A stretch of 64,000 bases of DNA. Origin: Adenanthera pavonina (taxonomy: Eukaryota > Streptophyta > Magnoliopsida > Fabales > Fabaceae). Shown in pieces: positions 48,180 to 58,045 of this stretch. Position 1 is the first letter of the stretch, and each line of letters opens with the position of its first letter. Both the position numbers and the translations under genes were made by a program. The stretch spans positions 2,371,001-2,435,000 of the forward strand of contig JAIVEN010000028.1 of the NCBI GenBank assembly GCA_026686845.1. The letters are read 5' to 3'. The notes beneath the pieces are model-generated. The model had not been told where the DNA came from, made no database searches, and saw nothing but the letters and a program-made list of their open reading frames with translations.

Positions 48180-48273
48180 AGTCTTATTTTGCCAGCTCAT
48201 TGTCCATGCCAGAATGGTCAAAGGGGATTGGTGGGTGCTATTATATGTGTCGTGGGCAAATGCAAATTAAAAC

Positions 48274-48305
<32 letters not shown>

Positions 48306-48886
48306 CCAAATCAAATACTATTTAAAAATAAATAAATAAATGCAACACTTGTGATGGGCGGGTTGTGCGTAATCATGTCTAATTTTGATTTGGTTTAAAA
48401 TGTGTATATGGAATTCGAGTTCGATTTAGCTTGAAATAATATCAGGCTAATTTGAAATGATTTCTTGAGTTGATTGTATTATTTTTTTATTTTTAGCAAA
48501 TTTATTCAGCACTCTTAAAAAATGATTCATAATATAATTATTTATAAAACTACAATTTTTATATATTATTGCTCATGTAATCTCCTATAATTTTCTGAAA
48601 GAACTGGTCCGATCAACACAATGTCTAAGATCATCATGAAACTTAACAGTCATATAAGATTTAGGATTTAAGATTTATGTTTTACAGTTTAGAATAATTT
48701 GAGGGGATTCGTAATCCAACATTTAAACACTACTGAACTCTAATCTATGCCAACCTTCTACTTGAATTTTTTCGCTGTTCAATTTTGTTAATGGATGACC
48801 TCTGGGATTAACAATGTGTTTCAAATTTTACTTTTAGGGTGGTATTTTAAAAAATTTCAAAATTAAACCCACATGGATAAAAATTA
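48180..48886. other. Intergenic spacer with TA microsatellite
   Basis: A pure TA run lies at about 48273-48301. The rest is AT-rich without coding potential. Confidence 0.55.
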
Positions 48887-49191
48887 CTCCCTTCAGTTCC
48901 ACTTGTAGGGAAAAAAAGGCTACTTTATGAGTATTGAAAAAAAGGGACTTAAAGTTAGTTAAAAATAATTAATTTATTTTATATTTTTAATTTTTTTTAG
49001 AATTACTTCTATTTAATTAATCTCTCTATTAATTTCTTTCAAAAATATATCTCACAACTCTCAATAGAGTTAATGAAAGAGATTATTTTTGTAAAAAAAA
49101 TTAATGCAACATTAACTCACATTTTTTTTATTTTATAAATAGGGCTATCAAAAGGAAAGTTTATTTTTTATAAATAGGACGATAGGAAATA
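48887..49191. mobile_element. Stowaway-like MITE
   Basis: Begins CTCCCTTCAGTTCCACTTGT after TA and ends TAAATAGGACGATAGGAAAT. The interior is AT-rich with CTCTCTATTAATTTCTTTCA. The two ends are only partly complementary, so the right border is approximate. Confidence 0.55.
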
Positions 49192-49919
49192 TAATATTTT
49201 CTTACCAATCCATCTAGCTCATTTAAGACCTTAATTACATGTGGAAAAGACTTGGATACTTAAACTTATATGCTTAAAGGATTATTATCAAATTAAACCA
49301 AAATATGTGGATTTTAAATTTAAAAATAAAATAATGATATAAATAACATAAATTAGTTATAAAATAATTAATACATGGAAAAATTTACTTATCCTGACTT
49401 GATTGGAGTAAAGTATATTAATAAGTATATAAAGTTAAGTACTTAAGTTTTTTCTATTATTTAATTAATATTTAATATATATTAAAAATTATGGAAAGTT
49501 GAATTATACATCCACGTCTTTTTTTTTTGGAGCCAATACCAAATGAGAAAATCGCCCACCACTGGCGATATCTAAATACTGAAATGTCCTACTTATGTAT
49601 GGTGGGGCCCGGGCCCAATCACGCGACCAAAACTCCTGCAATAGTTTAACATGAAAACAACCATACTATAAAAATTGTTTTTCTTTTGGACTTTGTTTTC
49701 AGATTAACACCAAATTAGACGACCATGTGTAGTTTTATTTTTAAAATAATAAATTTGATTGTGAGATCAAATCTCATTAATATTTATAAGAGATATTACA
49801 TGGATAAAATTCAAATTAAGGCCCAATTAAGATGGAAGATGCATAATCAATATTATTGAATCTTAATTTTGAGGGAGGTGGCAAAACCCTAAAGCAAGAT
49901 CACATGAGTTTTACTACTA
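49192..49919. other. Intergenic spacer with a GC palindrome
   Basis: No gene. A perfect 12-bp palindrome GGGCCCGGGCCC lies at 49605-49616 inside GTGGGGCCCGGGCCCAATC, which holds GGGCCC/TGGGCC words like TCP-factor sites. Confidence 0.45.
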
Positions 49920-50173
49920 CTCTCTCCTGTCTGTATTATATGATATTTTATATGATAAGTTTTTAATCCAAAATATAGGGTATTTGATATTTTTCTTTTC
50001 ATTTTACACTATTTAAATTTTTCCTATTTTTCATTTTAGATGAAAAAGTAATAATAAAGTATATTTAATAAGGGTAAATATTAGTACTTATTTTATAAAT
50101 TTCAGATAAAAAGTGATTTTCTTAATATACATATATTTGATGTAAAATATCTTATAATATAGTTTGGATAAAG
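49920..50173. mobile_element. Stowaway-like MITE, family B copy 3 (reverse)
   Basis: In the opposite orientation to the 33-kb copies: CTCTCTCCTGTCTGTATTAT at the left, AATATCTTATAATATAG and GGATAAAG at the right, flanked by TA. It shares the internal TTTAATAAGGGTAAAT block with copies 4 and 5. Confidence 0.7.
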
Positions 50174-50413
50174 TATTTGGTTTGGTTAGCTCATGCATAT
50201 GGAACTATAAATAATACTGAAGGTCTTAATTTTGTTTTTGGCCACAATAAATAATAGACATTAATGGAAGCTAAAAAGAAGCACTTTGATGTTAAGGGAC
50301 AAACCTACTGATAATCCAACGTTTCTTGCTCCACGTAATTTTTGTGCCAATCAACCTACTTCATTAATTATACTTGGCACGTACTATAAACATGCAATTA
50401 CCACTACAATATA

Positions 50414-50685
50414 CTCCTTCTATTTCTTTTTAATTGTCACATTTCAAAAAAATATTTCTATTCACTTGTTACTTTTAAATTTCAATACTTCATTAATTAT
50501 TATTTTTTCATTTATATCCCTATCTATTCTTTTAAATGTCAAAGATAATATTAATGGTGTTTTCTTATTTATCAATTTATTGAGAGGCATATTAGTAAAT
50601 TTAAGAGAAATTCTAACATATTAGTTACATTTTTTAATTTGTATGAAAAAAATCTTAAATGTCACTTATAAAGAAGTGGAGGGAG
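50414..50685. mobile_element. Stowaway-like MITE with clear terminal inverted repeats
   Basis: CTCCTTCTATTTCTTTTTAA at the left and CTTATAAAGAAGTGGAGGGAG at the right pair as inverted repeats. TA lies on both sides (50412-50413, 50686-50687). The 112-codon frame across it is chance. Confidence 0.8.
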
Positions 50686-50687
50686 TA

Positions 50688-50899
50688 CTTCCTCTTCTGA
50701 TAATTCATAAAAACAAGGAATATAGTTAAAAATAATTATAAATATTAAATTTATTAGAAATTTAAAATAGTTTATTCAAATATCATCATTTAGTATTTAA
50801 TACTTCTATCTTATAATTAATAAAAATTAATTATATCAACTTAATGTATTTAATAAAGGATAAAATTGGAGAAAAGAAATAAATACAACAACAACCCAC
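50688..50899. mobile_element. MITE, family C copy 2
   Basis: Begins CTTCCTCTTCTGATAAT directly after the TA of the preceding element. Shares TTATAATTAATAAAAATTAA and GAAATAAATACAAC words with 27979-28248. The right end merges into the next element. Confidence 0.5.
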
Positions 50900-51141
50900 T
50901 TTTGTATCTTATATTTAAAAAAAAAACATAGGATGTTGAGTATTTTTCTTTCCATTTTATCCATATTTTTTATTTTTTCCTACTTCTCATTTATAATCTT
51001 ACAATGATAATAGAATGGAATATTTAATAAGGGTATAATGAGAAATGTTAGTACTTTTGTATTAATTTCATGTAAAAAAAATAATTTTCTTAATATACAT
51101 GTAATTGATATAAAATACCTTACAATATAGACCGGAAAGAG
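50900..51141. mobile_element. MITE, family B copy 4 (reverse)
   Basis: Family B interior (GATGTTGAGTATTTTTCTTT, TTTAATAAGGGTATAATG, AATATACATGTAATTGATAT) and right end ATAGACCGGAAAGAG followed by TA. The left end is truncated against family C copy 2. Confidence 0.65.
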
Positions 51142-51143
51142 TA

Positions 51144-53351
51144 TATAAAAATATTAGAATTAGATATCTTCATTTGTACATAAGAAGACATAGTGACAAA
51201 AGTAAAATGTAACTATGCATAGGATTCACATATTATAATTATATTCATATTTTTTTTCTTAATTAAACGGGTATATTAAATACAATTATTTCTTAAAAAT
51301 TTTTAGTTTTATGAGCTTTTGGATCAACTCACCTCATAATATGGAGCAAAGGAAAACACATCAAACTTGGGACTTAAAAAAGACAAGCTGACAAAACAAC
51401 CAGCCAATTGCCATATGTATGCATCACACCGTTCACCTGTTTCACAACTTTTGGTGTCTCTCACCTAACTGGTCTAACTGATCTCAACCACAAGTATCTA
51501 ATAATAACATTATTAAATATCAAATTATTATTAATTACTCATTAAAGTATTTCCCGTTGCCCTACGATTATAGTATTCTTTCTTTAATGAATCTTTGCTT
51601 CGTACGGAAGTTATATATGCATAACTAGATCCTCACGATATAAGTAGGTCAAAGTGTCGTCCATTAGTTGAAGAATTTCTGCCATTTGGGCTCCTAGTTC
51701 TCAACTGTCACATTTGTGCCACTTAATGGAAGTGTTTGGGCTTGTCACTTCACTCTGAGTAGGTCCAAAAACAAAAAACTTTTGCAAAACATTAACTATA
51801 CAATCTAAACCAAAATTATTTCAAATATAAGAAAAACTATACGTGTTCTCCCAAATTGCAATATTAAAAAAATTGTATAGACATATTTAGGATCTTACAA
51901 TAAATACTCACCCAACCTTTTAATGCCTCTCTTCCAAATATATTTCAGATTGTAATTGTACTCGCAACAAATAATTGATATAAAAGAATGTCACGTTTTC
52001 TTAATAAATATTGTGTGGTTAATAAATTTCTTGGTTCTGTTATCAGATATTACCATGTTAAGGTGACAGAGGAAAGCTTTAGCAACTTCCATTGAATTTA
52101 CCAAGCAACACTACTTGTGAAGCACACATAGCAGTTCAGGCCCAGGTAGAAATAGATTTTATGTTTTGACTTTCTCCATTGATCGGATTCTTTGTAATTG
52201 ATAATAATTATTATTTATATAGTACTCATATGAGTACGTGTGCTAGATACAATATAGTACAATATAAAAGATATGATAATTTTTAAAATTTTAAGATAAA
52301 AGCATACGAGGTATTTATACATATATATATAATATTATTTATGTCATTATTTATATGCATAATTAATAAATCTACTCATTAAAAGAAAAATGAGTATTAA
52401 ATATTCTAAAATGTATTTTTTCAAATTTTAAATTCAATTTTCAAATCTTTTTAGAAAAAAATTAATCTATTAATCTTTATACTTTACGCTTATTTTCAAG
52501 TAAGTCTATGTATATTTACAAACAACCTGTAATTTTCACAGTTAGCAAAGTTAATCCTTATATTTTAATATGTCAGTAATCTAATCCCTCAATTAACGAT
52601 GTGACATAACAATGTTAACAAACAAATGATGTGGCAAAGTGCTATCGTGGACATCCATTAAAAATTTGCTAACTTCACCTTTTCCTTACAACTTTCTCTG
52701 AGACGTGATCAGATCTTGTCCAATGTAGTAAAAGCCCACCCCACTCACATCCCTTCGCGGCTTTGAAAAGCCATTTTGAGCGTTTCACCATATGTACTGA
52801 AAAGGATTTCACAAACGTTCTTGTTGGGCTAATCTAGCCCTAAAATCATGATGATTAATATTAATTCAATCGATTTTTAATCTAAATTATCAACTGATCA
52901 GCTAGTTGTACTCCATGATGCGCGCATTATTCCCGGATGATGAGCCTTCATGAATTTTTTGAGCATGTGTGCAAACTTGGGATTAAGCTTCGAGAGAAGA
53001 ATTGCATCAGGGCAAACAAAAGAAGAATAATTTCAATGCATCCATGTGTTTACTCACTACACACTTAAGCTTTGAGAGATACATACACAACTGAACCCAA
53101 GAAAACATCACACTCAATTACAGGAAGACTCAAGTACCTCAAGACTCAACACACAGTCCAATACAATATATTGATCGAACAACTAACTAATGAACAGTGA
53201 AAGCCCAGCCACTCTTAATTACTTTCCACAAATATGATTTAAATATTTTTTAATTTGTCAGCTAATGTAATAATAGATACATAGGATTCTTTTCTTACTT
53301 GAGACTTGCCACTTTTAGCAGACTAGATGTTCCAAACAATGCAGGTTGGAT
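51144..53351. other. Intergenic spacer with repeat E copy 2
   Basis: No gene. 52236-52430 is the second copy of repeat E (see 14540-14790). 52540-52660 resembles a common plant LTR-type text (TTAACGATGTGACATAACAAT). 52900-53250 has moderate composition but no frame. It probably includes the 3' flank of the sulfotransferase gene. Confidence 0.5.
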
Positions 53352-54389
53352 CTAAAACTCCAAGCCATGTTTTCCCAGTTTCTCTTCACAAATAATATTA
53401 ATACGTTGGGCCATGTCGAATGTGAGAAAATTTTTCCAATCTCCAATTTCTCCACGTCTGAAATAAGCCCTATTCTCTACCCCAGTTGGCAATTTTCCAA
53501 CTTTATTCACCTCCAGATTGCTCAAATTTTCGAAACTACAAAGCCTTAATATATCACTCACAATATCACCATTCTCTTCCTCCGGAGAGAAACCATATCC
53601 TATAAACTTAGCTAAGTCTTTCAAAACCTTAGCTGGCTCAGCCTTGAGCTCCTCAAACTTCAAGAACATTATCTTCTCGGGCATGTCCAAACTCTCCTTG
53701 TAGTACCCAAGCATGTGATCCCAAAACGGCCCGTAAACGGTCACTCCTTGACAAAACTTCTTAAATGATTCCTCAATCGAATTGAACCCTCGGGTTTCTG
53801 GTCTTAACTTGTTCGAGAAGTGCCAGAGTGAAGTGAACAAGTCCTTAGGGTTTCTACACAAGTAAACTATCTTACACCTTGATTGTTTGACAGATTTTGG
53901 CAACGAAACATACGGGAGATGACTTGCAAAGAGCCTAGGTGATGGGAAGGAGCTCAAATCAGGCTTGTTCTTTTGGAGGTAGAGATTTAGCTCCAAGAAG
54001 GGTACAAGAACATGAGGATTAGTAGTGAGGAGAGGGTGATGATGGTGTGTTTGGGTTGGGTTTGGATTTGGGTTGGGATGATAGGTTCTACGGTTGAGGA
54101 CAGCATATGTGAGAGCTTTGAGCCAAGTAGTGCCAGATTTTGGTGAGGTGACGAGGAGGATGTCGGAGTCATGGGCTTGGAAGTGCTTCTGGCAATTGAG
54201 GACTCCTTGCATCTGCCTTGTTGTGTGCCAGAAGCCATTGTATTGATGGATCTTGGTGACGATCCAACCAGTTTCAGTGGGTAAAGTGGCAATAAGATCC
54301 TTGCATTCTTGGGATAGGTCTTCGTCATCTTCGCGGAGGTACTTGGGGAGAACATGAAGATCAGAGGCTTCAGATTTTTCTGCTGCCAT
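53352..54389 (-). CDS. Cytosolic sulfotransferase, intronless
   Basis: One open frame of 345 residues, the usual length for plant SOTs. It transfers sulfate from PAPS to hydroxyl groups of small molecules such as hydroxyjasmonates, flavonols, steroids or desulfo-glucosinolates. Motifs in order: 5'-phosphosulfate loop TSPKSGTTW (81-89), catalytic His in ASHLPY (His157), 3'-phosphate site CRNPKDLFTSLWH (Arg179, Ser187), and the C-terminal RRGEIGDWK loop (311-319). The N-terminal ETGW..HQYNGFWHTTRQMQGV block points to the SOT15/hydroxyjasmonate-sulfotransferase-like group, but substrate cannot be read from sequence. An odd Pro/Asn/His stretch (about 104-118, with NPNPNP and HHHH) sits between motifs. 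No signal peptide. The neighbours at 57706 and 59883 are dead copies. Confidence 0.97.
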   Translation of the reverse strand: MAAEKSEASDLHVLPKYLREDDEDLSQECKDLIATLPTETGWIVTKIHQYNGFWHTTRQMQGVLNCQKHFQAHDSDILLVTSPKSGTTWLKALTYAVLNRRTYHPNPNPNPTQTHHHHPLLTTNPHVLVPFLELNLYLQKNKPDLSSFPSPRLFASHLPYVSLPKSVKQSRCKIVYLCRNPKDLFTSLWHFSNKLRPETRGFNSIEESFKKFCQGVTVYGPFWDHMLGYYKESLDMPEKIMFLKFEELKAEPAKVLKDLAKFIGYGFSPEEENGDIVSDILRLCSFENLSNLEVNKVGKLPTGVENRAYFRRGEIGDWKNFLTFDMAQRINIICEEKLGKHGLEF

Positions 54390-54929
54390 GGCTGTATTTT
54401 ATAGCTATAGCGTGGGAAGTATTGAGAGAGCTAGCCCGTTAATCGATGAATAATGGCAATGAGATTGTTGATGAGGGTTTACGTATATAATATATTTGAG
54501 ACGAATGGAAAAGTCAAAATCAATGGTGGAGCCATATTCACAGGCCGCATCCATCATTTGTACTGGTACTGTGTCCTTAACGCAGTCTGTAGGTCTGCTT
54601 CTGAAACTTTACAGCGAAGCTATTCATAGAAATGGAGCAGCAGCTATAGTTTAGGATCTCAAGGCAACAACACTGAATTCACCACCTTGGAATCTCCGTC
54701 CCACCCCAACTCATGTCGTTTAGGATCTGTCCCAATCTTTTAGTCACGTTTTATTATTTGATTATTATATATATTAAACCAACAAAGTTTAATTAATCAC
54801 CAAGTCATATTTCTTACATTTGAAAATTTTATGTCAAGATATTCAAAATATTAAAAAAAATATGAAATGATAATCATCCAGTAGCTCCACAAAGTCAGTT
54901 GATTATTAGTCTCAAAAACTACTTTAAAT
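54390..54929. promoter_or_regulatory. Sulfotransferase upstream region
   Basis: 54390-54580 shares words with the upstream regions of the two dead copies (AGCGTGGGAAG, GAGATTGTTGATG, GCCGCATCCATCATTTG), so the tandem duplications included promoter sequence. Beyond about 54600 the similarity is lost and the sequence is plain spacer up to the TIR element. Confidence 0.5.
54478..54500 (-). promoter_or_regulatory. Core promoter (TATA) of the sulfotransferase gene
   Basis: Minus-strand ATATATTATATACG lies about 100 bp upstream of the start codon. The same position in the two dead copies reads CATTATATAAA (57885-57900 and 62468-62483), followed upstream by the same CTCTCAAA word. Conservation of this site in three paralogues supports a TATA element. 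Confidence 0.6.
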
Positions 54930-55885
54930 AAGAGGTGGGGACAGACCAGGTTTATTAGCAACTCGTGGTTTGGTTGGGTTTGTAGACTAAATAGACTGGT
55001 TTATCTTGGGCTGGACCCGGTTAATTAGGAATTGCTAAACTTTTTATTTTTTAAGAAAATTGAACTCTTTTCTTTTGTGTGTGAATGAGCGCCAAATAGT
55101 TGAAAAAAAAAAGAATACTGGTCGAATAGTAAACCTGATCCTTTCCTTTTTCTCCAACAAAGACAGTACTCCATGTAAAAAAAAACGAAAAAAGACATTG
55201 TTCCAAAAATCAATTGAAAGACTCAGTAAACATTATGATCCACAAAACTCCAAAACTTCAACAAATGAAAATACCCAAAACTCTACACGCATCGAGTACT
55301 CTGTTGTTGGAAGACATTTCCAGGTTTTGTTCTACTAGGCTCTTCGCTGATGCTAACATCTAGGATTGCCTTGTAATTCCCTTTTGCCACACAAAAGAAA
55401 AATTCTACACTTAGCTTTTATTTTTTAAGGAAAACCCCGCCTTGAGATACTACAATCCACAGAAAAACAATGAAGGGGAAAAGATGTTGGGAAGACCAAT
55501 CCCAAAACTCAAAACCCGTCAAAGTAGATGAAGAGATCCATCTAAGCAAGAAGATAGTAATGACTCAGCACAAGAAACAAGCCAAATAAATGACAACTAA
55601 AGCAAAAGATTGAAGAAGAGCAAAGGGGATTCTTAACATTGATACAGATTTAAATCAGATATGAGAAAATTTAAAGCCTTGAACTAAATAATTTTGCAAA
55701 GTACTCACATTAGGTCATTATCTTCCAAAAGAAGAGTAGAGGAACAGTGACCAAAGCAGAAGGTGGAGAAATGACGAGTAGAGCAACAACAGCCTTATGT
55801 CATCGACAGCGAATGGTGATGACAGTGACGGTGACAGCAAACTCGAAGACCAAATGGGATGGACATTCTAGGGTTTGGTTATTTT

Positions 55886-56068
55886 TTTGCATCGCTGCAG
55901 GGTATCCCCAGGTTTCGCCCAGGACTAATCCCCCTCGAGGTACGGTCGGGCGCCGAAGCGGGGACCTCTCCCACTCCCAGTGACGTACACTGCATACACA
56001 AGGCTCGAACCCGAGACCTTGCTTAAGCGAACTTGAGCCCCCTTCCACTCAAGCCAACGTCCGCTGGT
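55886..56068 (-). mobile_element. tRNA-derived SINE, 183 bp
   Basis: On the minus strand the element begins ACCAGCGGACG and carries a polymerase III A box TGGCTTGAGTGG and B box GGTTCGAGCCT at tRNA-like spacing. It continues into a GC-rich body and ends GCGATGC plus an A run. A perfect 17-bp target duplication, TAGGGTTTGGTTATTTT, flanks it (55869-55885, 56069-56085). Both hallmarks are clear. The family name is not assigned. Confidence 0.93.
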
Positions 56069-56099
56069 TAGGGTTTGGTTATTTTGATAGTATATCTAG

Positions 56100-56154
56100 A
56101 TGGACAATATGATGTTATTTTCATACATATATACATACATACATACATATACAT

Positions 56155-56185
<31 letters not shown>

Positions 56186-56186
56186 A
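56100..56186. repeat. CATA/TA microsatellite
   Basis: Runs of CATA and TA between the SINE and the right arm of the TIR element. Confidence 0.9.
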
Positions 56187-56383
56187 ATGACCTCATGCCG
56201 GGCTAGACCATTTGGTCTAACAAGATAGCCCGAAAACCCGGTCTAGTCCAAGTAACTAGCTCTATCCAAACCTCAGGTTTTTGGTTCCGGGTTAGTAAGA
56301 TCGGGTTTTCTTTGGGTTGGACCACTCTGGGTCAAACCTGGTTGGCTAGGTTCGGGTATTTTTCCCCCACCCTTACTTTAAAT

Positions 56384-57705
56384 TGGAAAAAAAAATGGAA
56401 ACTTGTTTGGAAAATAAAAGGTAAGCTCATATCATATGTTTTAGTTTTGTTATGTTGTTTGGTTCGAGGTTTTGAAATTGGATTGGACATTGAATTGGAA
56501 ATTCCAGAGTTACAATTTTTATAGTTCAATTGGTTAGATTGATGGTAGTGTTGTAATGATTAAATAAAAATAATATTATATATGATAAAGATCAAATAGA
56601 CATCTCAAAGATCTTTAGGTGCTACCCACATGATTCCTTACAAGAAAATTTTAGGTTTCTTTAGTTTATTTATTTTTGTTGGTTTCCAATTTATATTTCT
56701 TTTAGGCTAAAATCATTAGTTAGATTTAAATTTAGATAAATAAAATCTATTAGATAATTTTTCTTAAGTTAATGATATTTTCTAGATTTAAAGAGATTAT
56801 TTAATAGTGTTTGATTAGAATATATAAATTTTACTATTTTTCTTTGAATTTTCATTTTTATTATTAGGTTTTCTCCTAATTATTTATATCTTTTAAATTT
56901 TTTAGATTTAATATAATTACTTGAATCCTAAGTATTCCTATTTATTTTAAAATTATGTTTTTCATATTTTACTTATTTAAAAGCTCCTATATAATGCATA
57001 TTTTTCAGAGATGAATTGAATAATATTGAGTATTCTGAATTCTTCTTCCAAACTCTTATATATATATTTTTTCTCTCCTTTAGGTTTTTTCTTTGAATTT
57101 TTTATTTTCTCCCTCTTTTTGCTTTTCTTCCCTTTTTCTTTTCTTTTTTTTTTTCTATTCCTTCCCTTCCTTTGTTTTATTTCTCTCCTTTGAGTTTTTT
57201 CTTTTCTCCTTCTTTTTGTTTATCATCTATTTCTCTTAGATTCTTTTACTCATTCTCCTACTTTCTCTATTCTCTATCTCTTTACCATTTCTCCTCCCCT
57301 TTTCATATCAATATATATTAATATATGTATAAAAAATAAAATATCAAATTATTAAGAAAATAAACTTAAATAGTATAATTTCATTATGAGTAAATATGAT
57401 TATATGGTAATAGTATATGTTAAATAATTGAAAGTAATATACCAACGTTTCAATATAATAACACTATATGATCATAACATTATAAAATAAATTTTAAAAA
57501 TAATGTAATTTTTCATTCTTATAATTAGTAACTTTTAAATAGGAAAGGAAAATAGTGTTTTTACCTTCTAATAATTTTTATAATTAATAATTTTAGCCAA
57601 AAAAAATGAACTTAGGTAAATTTTACTAAATCTAAAGATGCGGTCGGTTTTCTAAAATCTCAGCTCAAAAGCTAGTTAGAAGCGGTTTAACCCCTAAAAA
57701 GGTAT
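56384..57705. other. Intergenic spacer
   Basis: AT-rich. 56640-57080 has an LTR-like texture ending in a CTCCTATATAATGC TATA-like word, but no borders could be set. 57060-57300 is a long pyrimidine-rich (CT) stretch. No gene. Confidence 0.45.
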
Positions 57706-57793
57706 TTTGATTCTTGAGATAAGTCTTCACCTTCATGAAGGTACGTAAGAAGAACAAAAAGAGATCAAAGGCTTTTTACTTCTCTACCACCGT
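57706..57793 (-). pseudogene. Sulfotransferase 5' fragment
   Basis: Aligns with the first 28-30 codons of the intact gene (54303-54389). The start codon position (57791-57793) reads ACG instead of ATG, and the homology stops at 57706, so the rest of the gene is missing. Upstream homology continues to about 58040 (promoter copy). It lies between the intact gene and the 3' pseudogene, in the same orientation. Confidence 0.75.
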
Positions 57794-58045
57794 GGTTATA
57801 CAATATATTTGTACATAGCGTGGGAAGCATAGAGAGGACAATTAGAAAGATGATGAAATAGAGGTAGTGAGATTGTTGATGGCTTTATATAATGTTTGAG
57901 AGGAAAGAAAATGTCAAAACGCTAGGCATGTTCCTCTCAGAAGGGCAACAAAAAGCATGGTGACGGAGAGGTTAAGTTCAAAATCATTCTCCATCTCTGT
58001 CGTAAAGGACAAAGGCTGCATCCACCATTAGTGTTGGTGTTGGTA
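57794..58045 (-). promoter_or_regulatory. Promoter copy attached to the sulfotransferase fragment
   Basis: Shares AGCGTGGGAAGCAT, GAGATTGTTGATGG, TTTATATAATGTTTGAGAGG and GGCTGCATCCACCATT with the other two upstream regions. The TATA-like word is retained although the coding part is gone. Confidence 0.6.

Larger units (their letters stand above)
54930..56374. mobile_element. 1.4-kb TIR element with 9-bp flanking repeats
   Basis: Flanked by ACTTTAAAT at 54921-54929 and 56375-56383. It starts AAGAGGTGGGGACAG, and the reverse complement of the right end reads AAGGGTGGGGGAAAA, a hAT/Mutator-like G-rich terminus. Subterminal sequence on both sides is rich in CCGG/GGTTGG words (GGACCCGGTTAA left, GGGTTAGTAAGATCGGG right). 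No transposase, so non-autonomous. An 8-bp duplication would mean hAT, 9 bp Mutator. I cannot decide. Confidence 0.6.

Noticed and set aside
53346..54355. Frames on both strands overlapping the sulfotransferase, including a 122-codon frame
   Set aside because: Shadows of the 345-codon gene; no independent family match.
55747..56048. Frames on both strands near the SINE
   Set aside because: The GC-rich SINE body creates them; the tRNA-like boxes and target duplication explain the sequence.
55988..56068. tRNA gene
   Set aside because: The A and B boxes are present but no cloverleaf or 3' acceptor pairing is seen. It is the head of a SINE.
56640..57080. Possible solo LTR
   Set aside because: The texture is LTR-like, but no TG..CA ends with a target duplication could be found.
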